A DNA stretch of 42,769 bases. It comes from Sulfitobacter sp. (GTDB lineage: Bacteria; Pseudomonadota; Alphaproteobacteria; Rhodobacterales; Rhodobacteraceae). Where the stretch lies: positions 1 through 42,769 of the forward strand of contig JAGXHE010000052.1 in the NCBI GenBank assembly GCA_024636445.1. Reading direction: 5' to 3'. The notes beneath the pieces were generated by a model. The model saw only the letters and a program-made list of their open reading frames with translations. It was not told the origin of the DNA and made no database searches. How positions within the stretch are numbered: the first letter of the stretch is position 1; every line of letters begins with the position of its first letter. Shown here in pieces: positions 8,845 through 18,094 of this stretch. The position numbers and the translations under genes are program-made.

Positions 8845-10308
8845 TCAGAGGAAGGCAGTCTCGTCAAAAGACCGCAATTTACGGCTGTGGATACGTTCCA
8901 GTGGCATCTTCCGCAACCGTTCCATCGCGCGAATTCCGATCATCAAATGGCGCTGAACCTGTGTGGTATAGAACTGCGACGCCATGCCGGGCAGCTTCAA
9001 CTCGCCGTGCAGTGGCTTGTCCGAGACGCACAGCAACGTGCCATAGGGCACGCGGAACCGGTACCCGTTGGCGGCGATCGTGGCGCTTTCCATGTCCAGT
9101 GCGACCGCCCGGGATTGCGACAGACGTGCGACCGGGCCGGACTGGTCGCGCAATTCCCAGTTGCGGTTGTCGATGGTGGCCACGGTGCCGGTGCGCATGA
9201 TCCGCTTCAACTCGAACCCCTCCAGCGCGGTCACCTCGCCCACCGCCTGCTCCAGCGCGATCTGGATTTCCGCCAGCGCCGGGATCGGTATCCACACCGG
9301 CAGGTCGTCATCCAGGACGTGATCTTCGCGCAGATAGGCATGGGCTAGCACAAAGTCGCCCAAGGCCTGCGAATTGCGCAGACCGGCACAGTGCCCGACC
9401 ATCAGCCAGGCATGGGGGCGCAATACGGCAATGTGGTCGGTCGCGGTCTTGGCGTTGGACGGACCGACGCCGATGTTCACCAAAGTGATGCCGCTGCCGT
9501 CCTTGCGTTTGAGGTGATAGGTCGGCATTTGCGGCATCTTCACCGGATCGGCCAGCGGCTGGTCGCCTGTGGTGATCGTCGCATTGCCCGTCGAGACAAA
9601 GGCGGTATAGCCGCTTTCGGGGTCATCCAGTTGCGCGCGGGCAAATGCCTCGAACTCGGACACGTAGAACTGGTAGTTGGTGAACAGCACAAAGTTCTGG
9701 AAATGCTCGGCGTCGGTAGCGGTATAATGTGACAGACGCGCCAGCGAATAATCGATGCGCTGCGCCGTGAACGGGGCCAGCGGTCCGACACCGTCCTTGG
9801 AGGAATAGGTGCCGTTCACAATGTCATCGTTGGTGGTCGACAGGTCCGGCACGTCAAAGACATCGCGGAGGGGAAAGTTTGCGGCACCCTGCTGCGGCAC
9901 CTGTATAGCCGCATCGGGGCCCACCGCGAAATGCACGGGCATCGGTGTGTCCGACGCGCCGATGTGCACAGGCTGGCCGTGATTTTCGATCAGCAGGCTG
10001 ATCTGCTGGATCAGATAGTTGCGAAACAGGTCCGGCCGCGTGATCGTCGCCGCATAGGTGCCGGGGTTCGGCACGTGGCCAAAGCTGAGGCGCGTGTCGA
10101 TCTGGGCAAAGCTCAGTGTGGTCACGCGCACTTCGGGATAGAACGCACGCACACGCGCATCCGGGGTGCCCTCGGACATTGCTTGCAGAAATTGCGCGCG
10201 CAGGAATGTGGTGGCGGCTGTATAAAGCTCTTGCAAGTAATCCACCGCCGCGGTCGCATCGGTAAAGGTGCGGGGGTGGCCATCGTCCGGTGTCAGGATA
10301 CGGGTCAT
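8845..10308 (-). CDS. amn: AMP nucleosidase
   Basis: 487 residues, close to the 484 of E. coli Amn. The N-terminal half carries the Amn-specific domain. The C-terminal half is a nucleoside-phosphorylase fold with GVGPSNAKTATDHIAVLRP, the segment MVGHCAGLR, and ALDMESATIAANG, whose Met-Glu pair binds ribose. It hydrolyses AMP to adenine and ribose 5-phosphate in the cytoplasm. The ATG overlaps the stop of the adenine deaminase gene by ATGA, so its product adenine would be taken up by the co-translated enzyme. No terminator with a clear T-run follows. Confidence 0.93.
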   Translation of the reverse strand: MTRILTPDDGHPRTFTDATAAVDYLQELYTAATTFLRAQFLQAMSEGTPDARVRAFYPEVRVTTLSFAQIDTRLSFGHVPNPGTYAATITRPDLFRNYLIQQISLLIENHGQPVHIGASDTPMPVHFAVGPDAAIQVPQQGAANFPLRDVFDVPDLSTTNDDIVNGTYSSKDGVGPLAPFTAQRIDYSLARLSHYTATDAEHFQNFVLFTNYQFYVSEFEAFARAQLDDPESGYTAFVSTGNATITTGDQPLADPVKMPQMPTYHLKRKDGSGITLVNIGVGPSNAKTATDHIAVLRPHAWLMVGHCAGLRNSQALGDFVLAHAYLREDHVLDDDLPVWIPIPALAEIQIALEQAVGEVTALEGFELKRIMRTGTVATIDNRNWELRDQSGPVARLSQSRAVALDMESATIAANGYRFRVPYGTLLCVSDKPLHGELKLPGMASQFYTTQVQRHLMIGIRAMERLRKMPLERIHSRKLRSFDETAFL

Positions 10309-12107
10309 GTATGTGTCTCTATTACGGGCTTGAATTCAAAGGTACGCACATCGACAAGGCCAAGATCCGAGATGCGCAGTTCGGGGATCACCACCAGCGC
10401 CAGCAGCGAATGTTGCATATAGGCGTTGTTCAGCGTGCAGCCACAGGCACGCATGGCGTCCATCATGGCTTCGGTCCTGGCGGCGACGTCTCGGGCGGGG
10501 CTGTCGGACATCAGGCCCGCAATCGGCAAATTGACCAGCGCCAGTTCGACGCCGTCCTTGAACACCGTGATGCCACCGCCGACATCGCGCAGACGGTTGG
10601 CCGCCAGCGCCATGTTTTCGGCATCGGTTCCCACAACGATCATGTGGTGACTGTCATGCGCCACGGTCGAGGCCATCGCCATCTGCCCCTGATAGCCAAA
10701 GCCCGACACAAACGCGTTCACCACGCCCCCCGTGGCCTGATGACGCTCGACCAATGCGATCTGGCAAACCTCGCCCGTGGCCTGAACGCGGCCTTCGGTG
10801 ACGGGCAGTTCGAACTGCAACGCCTTGGTTGGCGCCTGGTTCTCGACGACGCCGATCACGTTGGCGGTGACTGCGTTGGCGCCTTTGGGGGCTGTGATAC
10901 GGAAATCATCTGCCTCCAGATCGCGGGCCATGTTCACCGTTTGCCGCGCGCTGTCGGGCCAGTCGTAATGCGGACAATCAACGGTGATTTCACCATTGAC
11001 AGAGACTGTTTTCCCGCGTGCGATCACATGCTCGATCGGCAAAGTGCGTAGATCGGATGTCAGGATCACATCGGCACGCCGTCCGGGCGTCAGCGAGCCT
11101 ATTTCGCGCTCCAACCCGAAATGGGTGGCGGTGTTGATCGTGGCCATCTGCAAGGCCACCAGCGGATCGCAACCGCAGTCGATGGCATGGCGCACCACGC
11201 GGTTCATGTGGCCCTCGTTCACCAGCGTGCCGGAATGGCAATCGTCGGTGCACAGGATCATGTTGCGCGGGTCCAGCCCCTTTTCGGTGATCGCGGTGAT
11301 CTGGCTTGCCACATCGTACCACGCGCTGCCCAGCCGGATCATCGCCCGCATTCCCTGCCGCATCCGTGCAATCGCGTCCGCCTCGCATGTGCCTTCGTGA
11401 TCGTCCGCAGGGCCGCCGGCCACATAGCCCGCAAACGCAGGCCCCAGATCGGGCGAGGCATAATGCCCGCCCACGGTCTTGCCCGCAGTTTGGGTCGCCG
11501 CAATCTCGGCCAGCATCTTGGGGTCGGCGTTGCTGACACCGGGAAAGTTCATCATCTCGCCCAGGCCGATGATACCGGGCCAGCCCATCGCTTCGGCGAC
11601 GTCAGCGGGCGAGATCTCGAAACCGGTCGTCTCCATGCCGGGCGCACTGGGCGCACAGCTGGGCATCTGGGTGAATATGTTCACGGGTTGCAACAGCGCC
11701 TCGTCGTGCATCATGCGCACGCCCTCCAGCCCCAGCACATTGGCGATCTCGTGCGGGTCGGTGAACATGCTGGTGGTGCCATGGGGGATCACCGCACGGG
11801 CGAATTCGGCGGGGGTCAGCATACCGCTTTCGATGTGCATGTGCGCGTCACACAGGCCGGGGATCATATAGCGGCCATTGGTCTCGATCACTTCGGTGTC
11901 GGGGCCGGTGCAATAGCTGGCATCGGGTACGACACAGGCGATGCGCCCATGGGTGATGGCAATGTCGTGGCTGTCCAGCACCTCGCGGGTGTGGACGTTG
12001 ACCCATTTGCCGCCCTTGATGACGGTCTGCGCAGGGGTGCGGCCAGTGGCCACGGCGATCAGGTCGGCGGCCACATCGGGCCACGAGGGAAAGGGGGTAT
12101 GTTCCAT
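10305..12107 (-). CDS. ade: Adenine deaminase
   Basis: 600 residues from ATG 12107; an upstream TTG at 12185 is less likely because the conserved part starts at SWPDVAADLIAVATGR. Amidohydrolase motifs are present: LCDAHMHIESGMLTP (metal-binding HxH), HGTTSMFTDPHEIANVLG, GLGEMMNFPGV and ILCTDDCHSG. Enzymes of this family convert adenine to hypoxanthine and ammonia and use metal ions. It is the first gene of a two-gene operon with amn. Together they degrade AMP to ribose 5-phosphate, hypoxanthine and ammonia. It is divergent from the arsC-like gene. Confidence 0.93.
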   Translation of the reverse strand: MEHTPFPSWPDVAADLIAVATGRTPAQTVIKGGKWVNVHTREVLDSHDIAITHGRIACVVPDASYCTGPDTEVIETNGRYMIPGLCDAHMHIESGMLTPAEFARAVIPHGTTSMFTDPHEIANVLGLEGVRMMHDEALLQPVNIFTQMPSCAPSAPGMETTGFEISPADVAEAMGWPGIIGLGEMMNFPGVSNADPKMLAEIAATQTAGKTVGGHYASPDLGPAFAGYVAGGPADDHEGTCEADAIARMRQGMRAMIRLGSAWYDVASQITAITEKGLDPRNMILCTDDCHSGTLVNEGHMNRVVRHAIDCGCDPLVALQMATINTATHFGLEREIGSLTPGRRADVILTSDLRTLPIEHVIARGKTVSVNGEITVDCPHYDWPDSARQTVNMARDLEADDFRITAPKGANAVTANVIGVVENQAPTKALQFELPVTEGRVQATGEVCQIALVERHQATGGVVNAFVSGFGYQGQMAMASTVAHDSHHMIVVGTDAENMALAANRLRDVGGGITVFKDGVELALVNLPIAGLMSDSPARDVAARTEAMMDAMRACGCTLNNAYMQHSLLALVVIPELRISDLGLVDVRTFEFKPVIETHT

Positions 12108-12193
12108 GCCCCATTTGTTCCAAACTCTCTGGTGGGTGCAAGGGGCTGCGTTCGCATTCTTGAAAACGTCACGAAACTGGAGCATTGTAGCAC

Positions 12194-12619
12194 ATGGATA
12201 TCGTCATATTTCACAATCCCGCCTGCGGCACCTCGCGCAATGTGGTGCAGATTGTCCATGACGCGGGCTATGTCCCGACCGTGATCGAATACCTCGAAGT
12301 CGGATGGACCCGCCCGCAACTGCTGGGCCTGTTCGCCTCGGCCGGACTGACCCCGCGTGCGGCCTTGCGCGTGTCGAAATCACCGGCGGCTGACCTGGGA
12401 TTGCTTGGGGAAGATGTCAGCGACGACGCCCTGCTGGATGCGATGGTGGCGCATCCCATACTGGTCAATCGCCCGATCGTGTCCTGCGCGCATGGCGTGC
12501 GTCTGTGTCGCCCGTCGGGCATTGTGCTGGATCTGTTGCCCAATTGGCCGCTCACGCCTTATTTCAAGGAAAACGGCGAGCTGTTGATTGGCGAAGACGG
12601 CATGCGCGTGCCGGAATGA
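12194..12619 (+). CDS. arsC: ArsC-like arsenate reductase (glutaredoxin-dependent type)
   Basis: 141 residues. The active-site motif HNPACGTSRN is at residues 7-16, with Cys11 as the catalytic thiol, and the C-terminal half has HPILVNRPIV, the anion-binding arginine segment of plasmid R773 ArsC. The family reduces arsenate to arsenite using glutathione and glutaredoxin. No arsenite pump, ArsR or other ars gene is in the window. It is followed 37 bases later by a VOC-domain gene, probably co-transcribed. Some ArsC-like proteins have other thiol functions, so arsenate as substrate is inferred. Confidence 0.88.
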   Translation: MDIVIFHNPACGTSRNVVQIVHDAGYVPTVIEYLEVGWTRPQLLGLFASAGLTPRAALRVSKSPAADLGLLGEDVSDDALLDAMVAHPILVNRPIVSCAHGVRLCRPSGIVLDLLPNWPLTPYFKENGELLIGEDGMRVPE

Positions 12620-12656
12620 CTTGACGTCTTCCACGTCCTATCAGAGCGGTTGCACG

Positions 12657-13094
12657 ATGGATTATGAAACGATCACTCCCGAAGACTTTGGCCGCAGCTT
12701 GCGTGGCATAGGCCTGAACCTTTTGGTGCGGGATGTGCGCGCGCATGTGGCGTTTTTAGAGACTGTTTTTCAAATGGGCGCGCATCGGGTCTCGGAAGAT
12801 TTCGCGATCATGGCCTATGGCGATCAGCTGTTCCAACTTCACAGCGACGGTACCTATCATGCGAACCCGTTGCAGGGCCTGCTGCCCGAAAATCCACCGC
12901 GCGGGGCGGGATTGGAAATCAGACTTTACGAGACGGACCCGGACGCCGCCGTTATGCGGGCAGAGGCTGCGGGTGCCACGATCCTGCAATCACCCACGAA
13001 CAAGCCCCACGGGCTGCGCGAGGCTTACATCCTGTGCGCCGACGGCTATGCGTGGGTGCCGTCCTGTCCTGTATCAGAGCCCAACAAGGGATAA
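12657..13094 (+). CDS. VOC (glyoxalase/bleomycin-resistance-like) family protein
   Basis: 145 residues from ATG 12657. Two beta-alpha-beta-beta-beta units are visible: GIGLNLLVRDVRAHVAFLET then FAIMAYGDQLFQLHSD, and AGLEIRLYETDPDAAVMRAE then ILCADGYAWVPS. VOC proteins are metal-dependent lyases, dioxygenases or antibiotic-binding proteins, and the specific reaction cannot be read. It follows the arsC-like gene; in some bacteria a VOC protein accompanies arsenic genes, but no match to ArsI was established here. Its 3' end overlaps the convergent LysR gene by 49 bases. Confidence 0.78.
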   Translation: MDYETITPEDFGRSLRGIGLNLLVRDVRAHVAFLETVFQMGAHRVSEDFAIMAYGDQLFQLHSDGTYHANPLQGLLPENPPRGAGLEIRLYETDPDAAVMRAEAAGATILQSPTNKPHGLREAYILCADGYAWVPSCPVSEPNKG

Positions 13095-13966
13095 TCCAAG
13101 GCCATCTCGCCCTTGATCCATGTCGCAAGCGCCTGAGCCTGCGCGTTGTCCTCAGCCTGTGGCCCCACTGACAGATAGTAAGCTTCCTGCATCTGCACGG
13201 CTCCGACAAAGGGACGCACCAGACGGCCTGCTTCAATCGCCAGACGCGCGGCGCAGTCATGCGCCATAGCCAGCCCCGCACCGGCTTCGGCAGCGGCAAG
13301 CGCAGTCGCCAGAACCTGTGTATGCGTGACACGCGGACCTTTTTGCGGTCGCAGGTTCGTGCCCTCGGCCCAGGCATCCCAGGTGGTCAGCATGGCTGTG
13401 CAATAAAACAGCCGGTGGCGGGCAATGTCGTTCAGTGTGACTTGGTAATCTGGGGCGCAGACCGGATAGAACCTGTCCCAAGTCAGCCTCGTGGCAGGAC
13501 GATCCCGCGCTGGGGCCATAAGAAACCGTATCTCGATGTCCGCCATGTCACCGCGCTCCATCGGGTCCCAGATCGCGGTGTTGATCTGCAAATGCAGATC
13601 GGGGTGGCGGGCATAGAGACGTGGCAGGCGTGGGGCGAGCCAGCAGGTGGCAAAGGTCAGATTGCATTGCACCTGCAATGCGTCGCGGGCATCGCCGTCC
13701 ACCAGCATCCGGGTGCCGCGACTGAGCGTCTGGAACGCGTCGCGCACCACCGGCAGATAATTCAGCCCCGTTACCGTTAGCTCCAGCGCACGCGGGCGGC
13801 GGTGGAACAGCGGCTGCCCAAGATAGCCCTCAAGCGATTTGATCTGCTGGCTGACGGCGCTTTGCGTCATGTTCAATTCGCCCGCCGCCAAGGTGAACGA
13901 AAGATGGCGCGCGGCGGCCTCGAAGGCGCGAAGCTGGTTCAGCGGTGGCAAGGTGCGGCTATTCAT
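13046..13966 (-). CDS. LysR-family transcriptional regulator (GcvA-like)
   Basis: 306 residues from ATG 13966. The winged helix-turn-helix spans about residues 8-66: LNQLRAFEAAARHLSFTLAA, MTQSAVSQQIKSLEGYLG, then PLFHRRPRALELT. The effector-binding domain follows. The sequence resembles the GcvA/AmpR branch. It is divergent from the class II aldolase-CoA operon and separated from it by 105 bases with an inverted repeat, so it is probably its local regulator, with an unknown pathway metabolite as inducer. The C-terminus overlaps the convergent VOC gene by 49 bases. Confidence 0.9.
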   Translation of the reverse strand: MNSRTLPPLNQLRAFEAAARHLSFTLAAGELNMTQSAVSQQIKSLEGYLGQPLFHRRPRALELTVTGLNYLPVVRDAFQTLSRGTRMLVDGDARDALQVQCNLTFATCWLAPRLPRLYARHPDLHLQINTAIWDPMERGDMADIEIRFLMAPARDRPATRLTWDRFYPVCAPDYQVTLNDIARHRLFYCTAMLTTWDAWAEGTNLRPQKGPRVTHTQVLATALAAAEAGAGLAMAHDCAARLAIEAGRLVRPFVGAVQMQEAYYLSVGPQAEDNAQAQALATWIKGEMALDYPLLGSDTGQDGTHA

Positions 13967-13980
13967 AAACCAGCCATTAG

Positions 13981-13996
13981 CATTGCTTATGCAATG
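13981..13996. promoter_or_regulatory. Inverted repeat, candidate LysR operator
   Basis: A perfect 6-4-6 inverted repeat (CATTGC, four bases, GCAATG) starts 15 bases upstream of the LysR start and lies inside the divergent promoter region. LysR proteins usually bind such interrupted dyads. This is inference from position. Confidence 0.5.
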
Positions 13997-14071
13997 ACGA
14001 CAGTTTTTTCGTTGGCCAACCGGTGCCGCCCCCGCCACTCTGAGCGAAATCTACAACCGGAGAGCCACCCC

Positions 14072-14824
14072 ATGTCTGTCAGCCAGCTTCGCCCCAATAT
14101 GGACCACCTGCAAGAGCGTGTGGACCTTGCCGCCGCCTTCCGATGGACCGCGCGTCTGAACCTGCACGAAGGGGTGGCGAACCACTTCTCGCTGGCGGTG
14201 AACGATGACGGCACCAAGTTTCTGATGAACCCCAACCAGATGCATTTCTCGCGGATCAAGGCATCGGACCTGATCGAAATGGATGCCAATGACCCCGACA
14301 GCATGGTCGGTGTCGACGCGGACCCGACGGCCTGGGGGCTGCACAGCGGTATCCACCGCCATTGTCCGCATGCTCGCTGCGCGATGCACGTGCATTCGAT
14401 CCACGCCACCGTGCTGGCGTCATTGGCTGACAGCCGCCTGCCACCGATCGACCAGAACTGCGCGATGTTTTTCAACCGCTATGTGGTCGACGATGGCTAC
14501 AACGGCCTGGCCTTCGAGGACGAGGGCGAACGCTGTGCGCAACTGTTCGATGACCCAAAGAAAAAGGTCATGATTATGGGCAATCACGGCGTGATGATCA
14601 TCGGTGATACCGTTGCAGAAACCTTTAACAGGCTCTATTATTTCGAGCGTGCCGCAGAGACCTATATCCGTGCGCTGCAAACCGGACAGCCGCTGCGGGT
14701 CTTGTCCGACGACGTTGCCGAAAAGACTGCGCAAGAGATCGACGAGTATCCCGAGCAGGATTTGCGCCATCTTGCCGAATTGAAATCCATTCTGGACGAA
14801 GAAGGCTCGAACTACGCGAGCTGA
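14072..14824 (+). CDS. Class II aldolase/adducin family protein
   Basis: 250 residues from ATG 14072, with GGAGAG upstream. The metal site is recognisable: HRHCPHARCAMHVHSIHATV contains the HxH pair and NHGVMIIG the third His. FSLAVNDDGTKFLMNP near the N-terminus matches the substrate-phosphate loop region. Members cleave phosphorylated sugars by retro-aldol chemistry or act as decarboxylases/lyases on related acids. Being first in an operon with acyl-CoA enzymes suggests it releases or prepares an acid that is then activated with CoA. The real substrate is unknown. Confidence 0.88.
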   Translation: MSVSQLRPNMDHLQERVDLAAAFRWTARLNLHEGVANHFSLAVNDDGTKFLMNPNQMHFSRIKASDLIEMDANDPDSMVGVDADPTAWGLHSGIHRHCPHARCAMHVHSIHATVLASLADSRLPPIDQNCAMFFNRYVVDDGYNGLAFEDEGERCAQLFDDPKKKVMIMGNHGVMIIGDTVAETFNRLYYFERAAETYIRALQTGQPLRVLSDDVAEKTAQEIDEYPEQDLRHLAELKSILDEEGSNYAS

Positions 14825-14839
14825 TAGGGATTTGAAAAC

Positions 14840-16000
14840 ATGATTTACGGTCTGACGGACGAGCAGACGATGATTGCGGACACGGTGCGCAACTTCGTCG
14901 AGCGCGAGATTTACCCACACGAACAACTGGTCGAACGCACCGGTGAAGTGCCTGCGGAGATCGCGCAGGAGATCAAGAAAAAGACACTGGACCTGGGGTT
15001 TTATGCCTGCAACTTTCCCGAAAGCGTTGGCTGCGCAGGGCTGAACCATGTCGAGTTTGCGCTGGTCGAGCGCGAGCTGGGGCGCGGATCAATGGCGTTG
15101 AACCACTTTTTCGGACGGCCCCAGAACATCCTGATGGCCTGCGAAGGCGAACAGATCGACCGTTATCTGATGCCCGCCGTGCGCGGCGAACGCATGGACG
15201 CACTGGCGATGACCGAACCGGGCGCCGGATCGGACGTGCGCGGCATGAAGTGCAACGCGGTGCGCGATGGTGGTGATTGGGTTGTGAACGGCACCAAACA
15301 TTTCATCTCTGGCGCGGATCATGCGGACTTTATCATCGTGTTCATCGCGACGGGCGAAGACCAGACGCCAAAGGGCCCCAAGAAGCGAATTACGGCATTT
15401 CTGGTGGATCGCGGCACGCCGGGGTTCACCATCCGCGACGGCTACAAGTCAGTGTCGCACCGGGGCTACAAGAACATGATCCTTGATTTCGACGATTGCC
15501 GTCTGCCCGACGCGCAGGTGCTGGGCGAGGTGCACGGCGGGTTTGAGGTGATGAACACATGGCTCTATGCGACGCGGATCACTGTGGCGACCATGTCCGT
15601 GGGCCGCGCCCGTCGTGTGTTCGACTATGCGCTGAACTACGCCGCTGAGCGTGAACAGTTCGGCCAGAAGATTGGCAAGTTTCAGGGGGTGTCGTTCCAG
15701 ATCGCCGACATGATCACCGAGATCGACGCCGCCGATCTGCTGACACTGGCCAGCGCCGACAGGCTGGACAAAGGGCTGCCTGCAAACCGCGAGATCGCTT
15801 CGGCCAAGCTCTATGCCAGCGAAATGCTGGCGCGGGTGACCGATGCGGCGATCCAGATACATGGTGGCATGGGTTTGATGGACGATTACCCCCTCGAACG
15901 GTTCTGGCGCGATGCGCGGGTCGAGCGGATCTGGGACGGCACCAGCGAGATCCAGCGCCACATCATCAGCCGCGAGTTGTTGCGTGCTCTGGGCGCGTAG
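14840..16000 (+). CDS. Acyl-CoA dehydrogenase with Asp at the catalytic-base position
   Basis: 386 residues. The FAD/substrate motif AMTEPGAGSD is at 123-132 and the C-terminal helix motif reads RIWDGTSEIQRHI. Acyl-CoA dehydrogenases take two hydrogens from an acyl-CoA, giving a 2-enoyl-CoA and reducing ETF. In MCAD and SCAD the catalytic base is the Glu of the EGTS motif. Here that position is Asp366 (bases 15935-15937), which suggests slower or altered chemistry, a different substrate, or a base elsewhere as in isovaleryl-CoA dehydrogenase. It starts 15 bases after the aldolase stop. A repeat element follows immediately. Confidence 0.92.
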   Translation: MIYGLTDEQTMIADTVRNFVEREIYPHEQLVERTGEVPAEIAQEIKKKTLDLGFYACNFPESVGCAGLNHVEFALVERELGRGSMALNHFFGRPQNILMACEGEQIDRYLMPAVRGERMDALAMTEPGAGSDVRGMKCNAVRDGGDWVVNGTKHFISGADHADFIIVFIATGEDQTPKGPKKRITAFLVDRGTPGFTIRDGYKSVSHRGYKNMILDFDDCRLPDAQVLGEVHGGFEVMNTWLYATRITVATMSVGRARRVFDYALNYAAEREQFGQKIGKFQGVSFQIADMITEIDAADLLTLASADRLDKGLPANREIASAKLYASEMLARVTDAAIQIHGGMGLMDDYPLERFWRDARVERIWDGTSEIQRHIISRELLRALGA

Positions 16001-16002
16001 AA

Positions 16003-16058
16003 GGGGGCCAGCCCCCCGGCCTGCGGCCTCCCCCCGAGATATTTCCGGCGAAAAGAAG
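16003..16058 (+). repeat. Dispersed GC-rich intergenic repeat, copy 1
   Basis: A 56-base element begins two bases after the dehydrogenase stop. It has a G-run/C-run stem, a second short GC palindrome, a C-run and an A-rich end reading AAAAGAAG. It matches copy 2 at 26453-26508 in length, order of parts and much of its sequence. The strong stem may end or process the upstream transcript. Confidence 0.7.
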
Positions 16059-16075
16059 CAATCTGGGTGCGCAGG

Positions 16076-18091
16076 ATGACAAGGGATTTGTCGCGGTTGC
16101 TGCGACCGCGCTCGATTGCCGTGGTCGGCGGTGGTGCGTGGTGTGCACAGGTGGTGAAACAGACGCTGCTTATGGGATTTCCGGGCGATGTTCACATTGT
16201 TCATCCCAAGGGTGTCGTGGTCGAGGGGATCACTTCGGTGCCTTTGGTCGAGGATCTGCCACAGGCACCTGACGCCGTGTTTGTCGGGGTCAATCGGCAT
16301 ATAACCGTGGATGTCATCAGTCGGCTTGCGCGGATGGGCGCCGGGGGGGCTGTCTGCTTTGCCTCGGGCTTTTCCGAAGTGGCCGCCGAAGACGCGGATG
16401 GAGTTGATTTGCAGGCGCAACTGGTCGCCGCGGCAGGGGATATGCCTTTTTTAGGGCCTAATTGCTATGGCTATATCAATGCGCTGGACGGTGCATTGTT
16501 GTGGCCTGATCAGCACGGGTGCACGCGGGTTGATGCGGGCGTGGCTATCCTGACACAAAGCTCGAATATTGCGATCAACCTGACGATGCAGCTGCGCGGA
16601 CTGCCCATTGCCTACACGGTTGCCTGTGGGAATATGGCGCAGACATCGCAGGCAGAAATTGCGCTGGGTTTGCTGGATGATCCGCGCGTCACGGCCATCG
16701 GGCTGCATATCGAAGGGTTTGGCGACACGTGTGCCTGGCATCGGCTAGCTTTGCGCGCAGCCGAACGTGGCGTCCCGCTGATCGCTCTGAAGGTCGGTGC
16801 GTCCGAACAGGCGCAACGGGCGACGGTTTCGCATACGGCGTCGCTTGCGGGCGGCGATGCGGGGGCAGAAGCGTTGCTGAGACGTCTGGGCATCGGGCGC
16901 GTGCGTGACCTACCGACCTTTGTAGAGACGCTGAAATTGCTGCATGTCGCTGGACGGTTGGACGCGCCCACGTTGTCTTCGGTCAGTTGTTCGGGGGGCG
17001 AGGCAAGTCTGGCTGCGGACACCGCACATGGGCGAAAGGTGTCGGTTCCGGCTCTGACACAGACGCAACGCGATGTTTTGGGGGCTGCGTTGGGGCCGAT
17101 GGTCGCCCTGTCAAATCCGTTGGACTACAACACGTATATCTGGCGCAATGCCGAAGCTATGGCGCGGGCCTGGGCGCCGATGGCAGCAGATCATATTGGG
17201 CTGACGTTGTTGATCGTGGACTATCCGCATACGGATGCGACCGATTGGGAATGCGCGACGCTGGCCGCGTTGCAGGTGCGCGCGCAGACTGGGCGGCCCG
17301 TGGCTGTGGTTGCCACTTTGCCCGAACTGATGCCGATTGGGGTCGCACAGAGACTGATTGCGGGGGGCGTGGTTCCGATGAACGGGCTGACCGAAGCCAT
17401 CGCCGCTGCCGAAGTGGCGGCGCATCTTGAACCGCCCGTAGCGCGCGCGCCCATGCCCCCCGGTTTGGCGCGGGAAGCTGTGACGCTGACTGAGCTTGAG
17501 GCCAAGGCGGCGCTGGCTGGATTGGGTGTGGACATCCCGAAATCAGTCTCTGTTGAAGGTGAAACCGTGCCCGAACTCGACGGGTTTTCGCCTCCCTTTG
17601 CCGTGAAAGGCTTGGGGCTGGCGCATAAGACCGAGGCGGGCGCTGTTCTGCTGAACATAGGGTTGGATGATATCGAGGCAGCTTTGTCCGATCTGCCCGG
17701 CACCGGCGCCATGATCGAAGAGATGGTGACCGGTGGCGTGGCCGAGTTATTGGTGGGCTTCACGCGGGACGCGGCGCATGGCTTTGTGCTGACACTCGGC
17801 GCGGGCGGTGTTCTGACCGAGATGCTGGCGGACACGGTCTCGTTGCTGGTGCCGTCTGATGAATCAGCGGTAAAACGGGCTCTGACACAGCTGAAATGCG
17901 CTCCGTTGCTATCTGGATATCGCGGCAAACCTGCCGCTGACCTAAACAGTATCGTGGGCGCGGTGATGGCCGCGCAATCCTACGTGATTGCGCAGGCCGA
18001 TGTGATCAGCGAGGTTGAGATCAATCCGCTGATATGTACCCCGACGCGTGCGGTCGCTGCCGACGCGCTGATCCGAATTGCAAAGGACTGA
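16076..18091 (+). CDS. Acyl-CoA synthetase, NDP-forming (acetate--CoA ligase family)
   Basis: 671 residues from ATG 16076; GTG 16067 would add three residues. Domain order is the fused alpha-beta arrangement: a CoA-binding Rossmann domain (RPRSIAVVGGGAWCAQVVKQ), a succinyl-CoA-synthetase-like ligase domain with SHTASLAGGDAGAEALLRRL and SSVSCSGGEASLAAD, then an ATP-grasp part with VKGLGLAHKTEAGAVLLNI and ending VISEVEINPLICTP. The family makes acyl-CoA from a carboxylate, CoA and ATP with release of ADP and phosphate through a phosphohistidine. It probably activates the acid handled by the operon. The preceding 75 bases contain a repeat element. Confidence 0.88.
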   Translation: MTRDLSRLLRPRSIAVVGGGAWCAQVVKQTLLMGFPGDVHIVHPKGVVVEGITSVPLVEDLPQAPDAVFVGVNRHITVDVISRLARMGAGGAVCFASGFSEVAAEDADGVDLQAQLVAAAGDMPFLGPNCYGYINALDGALLWPDQHGCTRVDAGVAILTQSSNIAINLTMQLRGLPIAYTVACGNMAQTSQAEIALGLLDDPRVTAIGLHIEGFGDTCAWHRLALRAAERGVPLIALKVGASEQAQRATVSHTASLAGGDAGAEALLRRLGIGRVRDLPTFVETLKLLHVAGRLDAPTLSSVSCSGGEASLAADTAHGRKVSVPALTQTQRDVLGAALGPMVALSNPLDYNTYIWRNAEAMARAWAPMAADHIGLTLLIVDYPHTDATDWECATLAALQVRAQTGRPVAVVATLPELMPIGVAQRLIAGGVVPMNGLTEAIAAAEVAAHLEPPVARAPMPPGLAREAVTLTELEAKAALAGLGVDIPKSVSVEGETVPELDGFSPPFAVKGLGLAHKTEAGAVLLNIGLDDIEAALSDLPGTGAMIEEMVTGGVAELLVGFTRDAAHGFVLTLGAGGVLTEMLADTVSLLVPSDESAVKRALTQLKCAPLLSGYRGKPAADLNSIVGAVMAAQSYVIAQADVISEVEINPLICTPTRAVAADALIRIAKD

Positions 18092-18094
18092 CAG

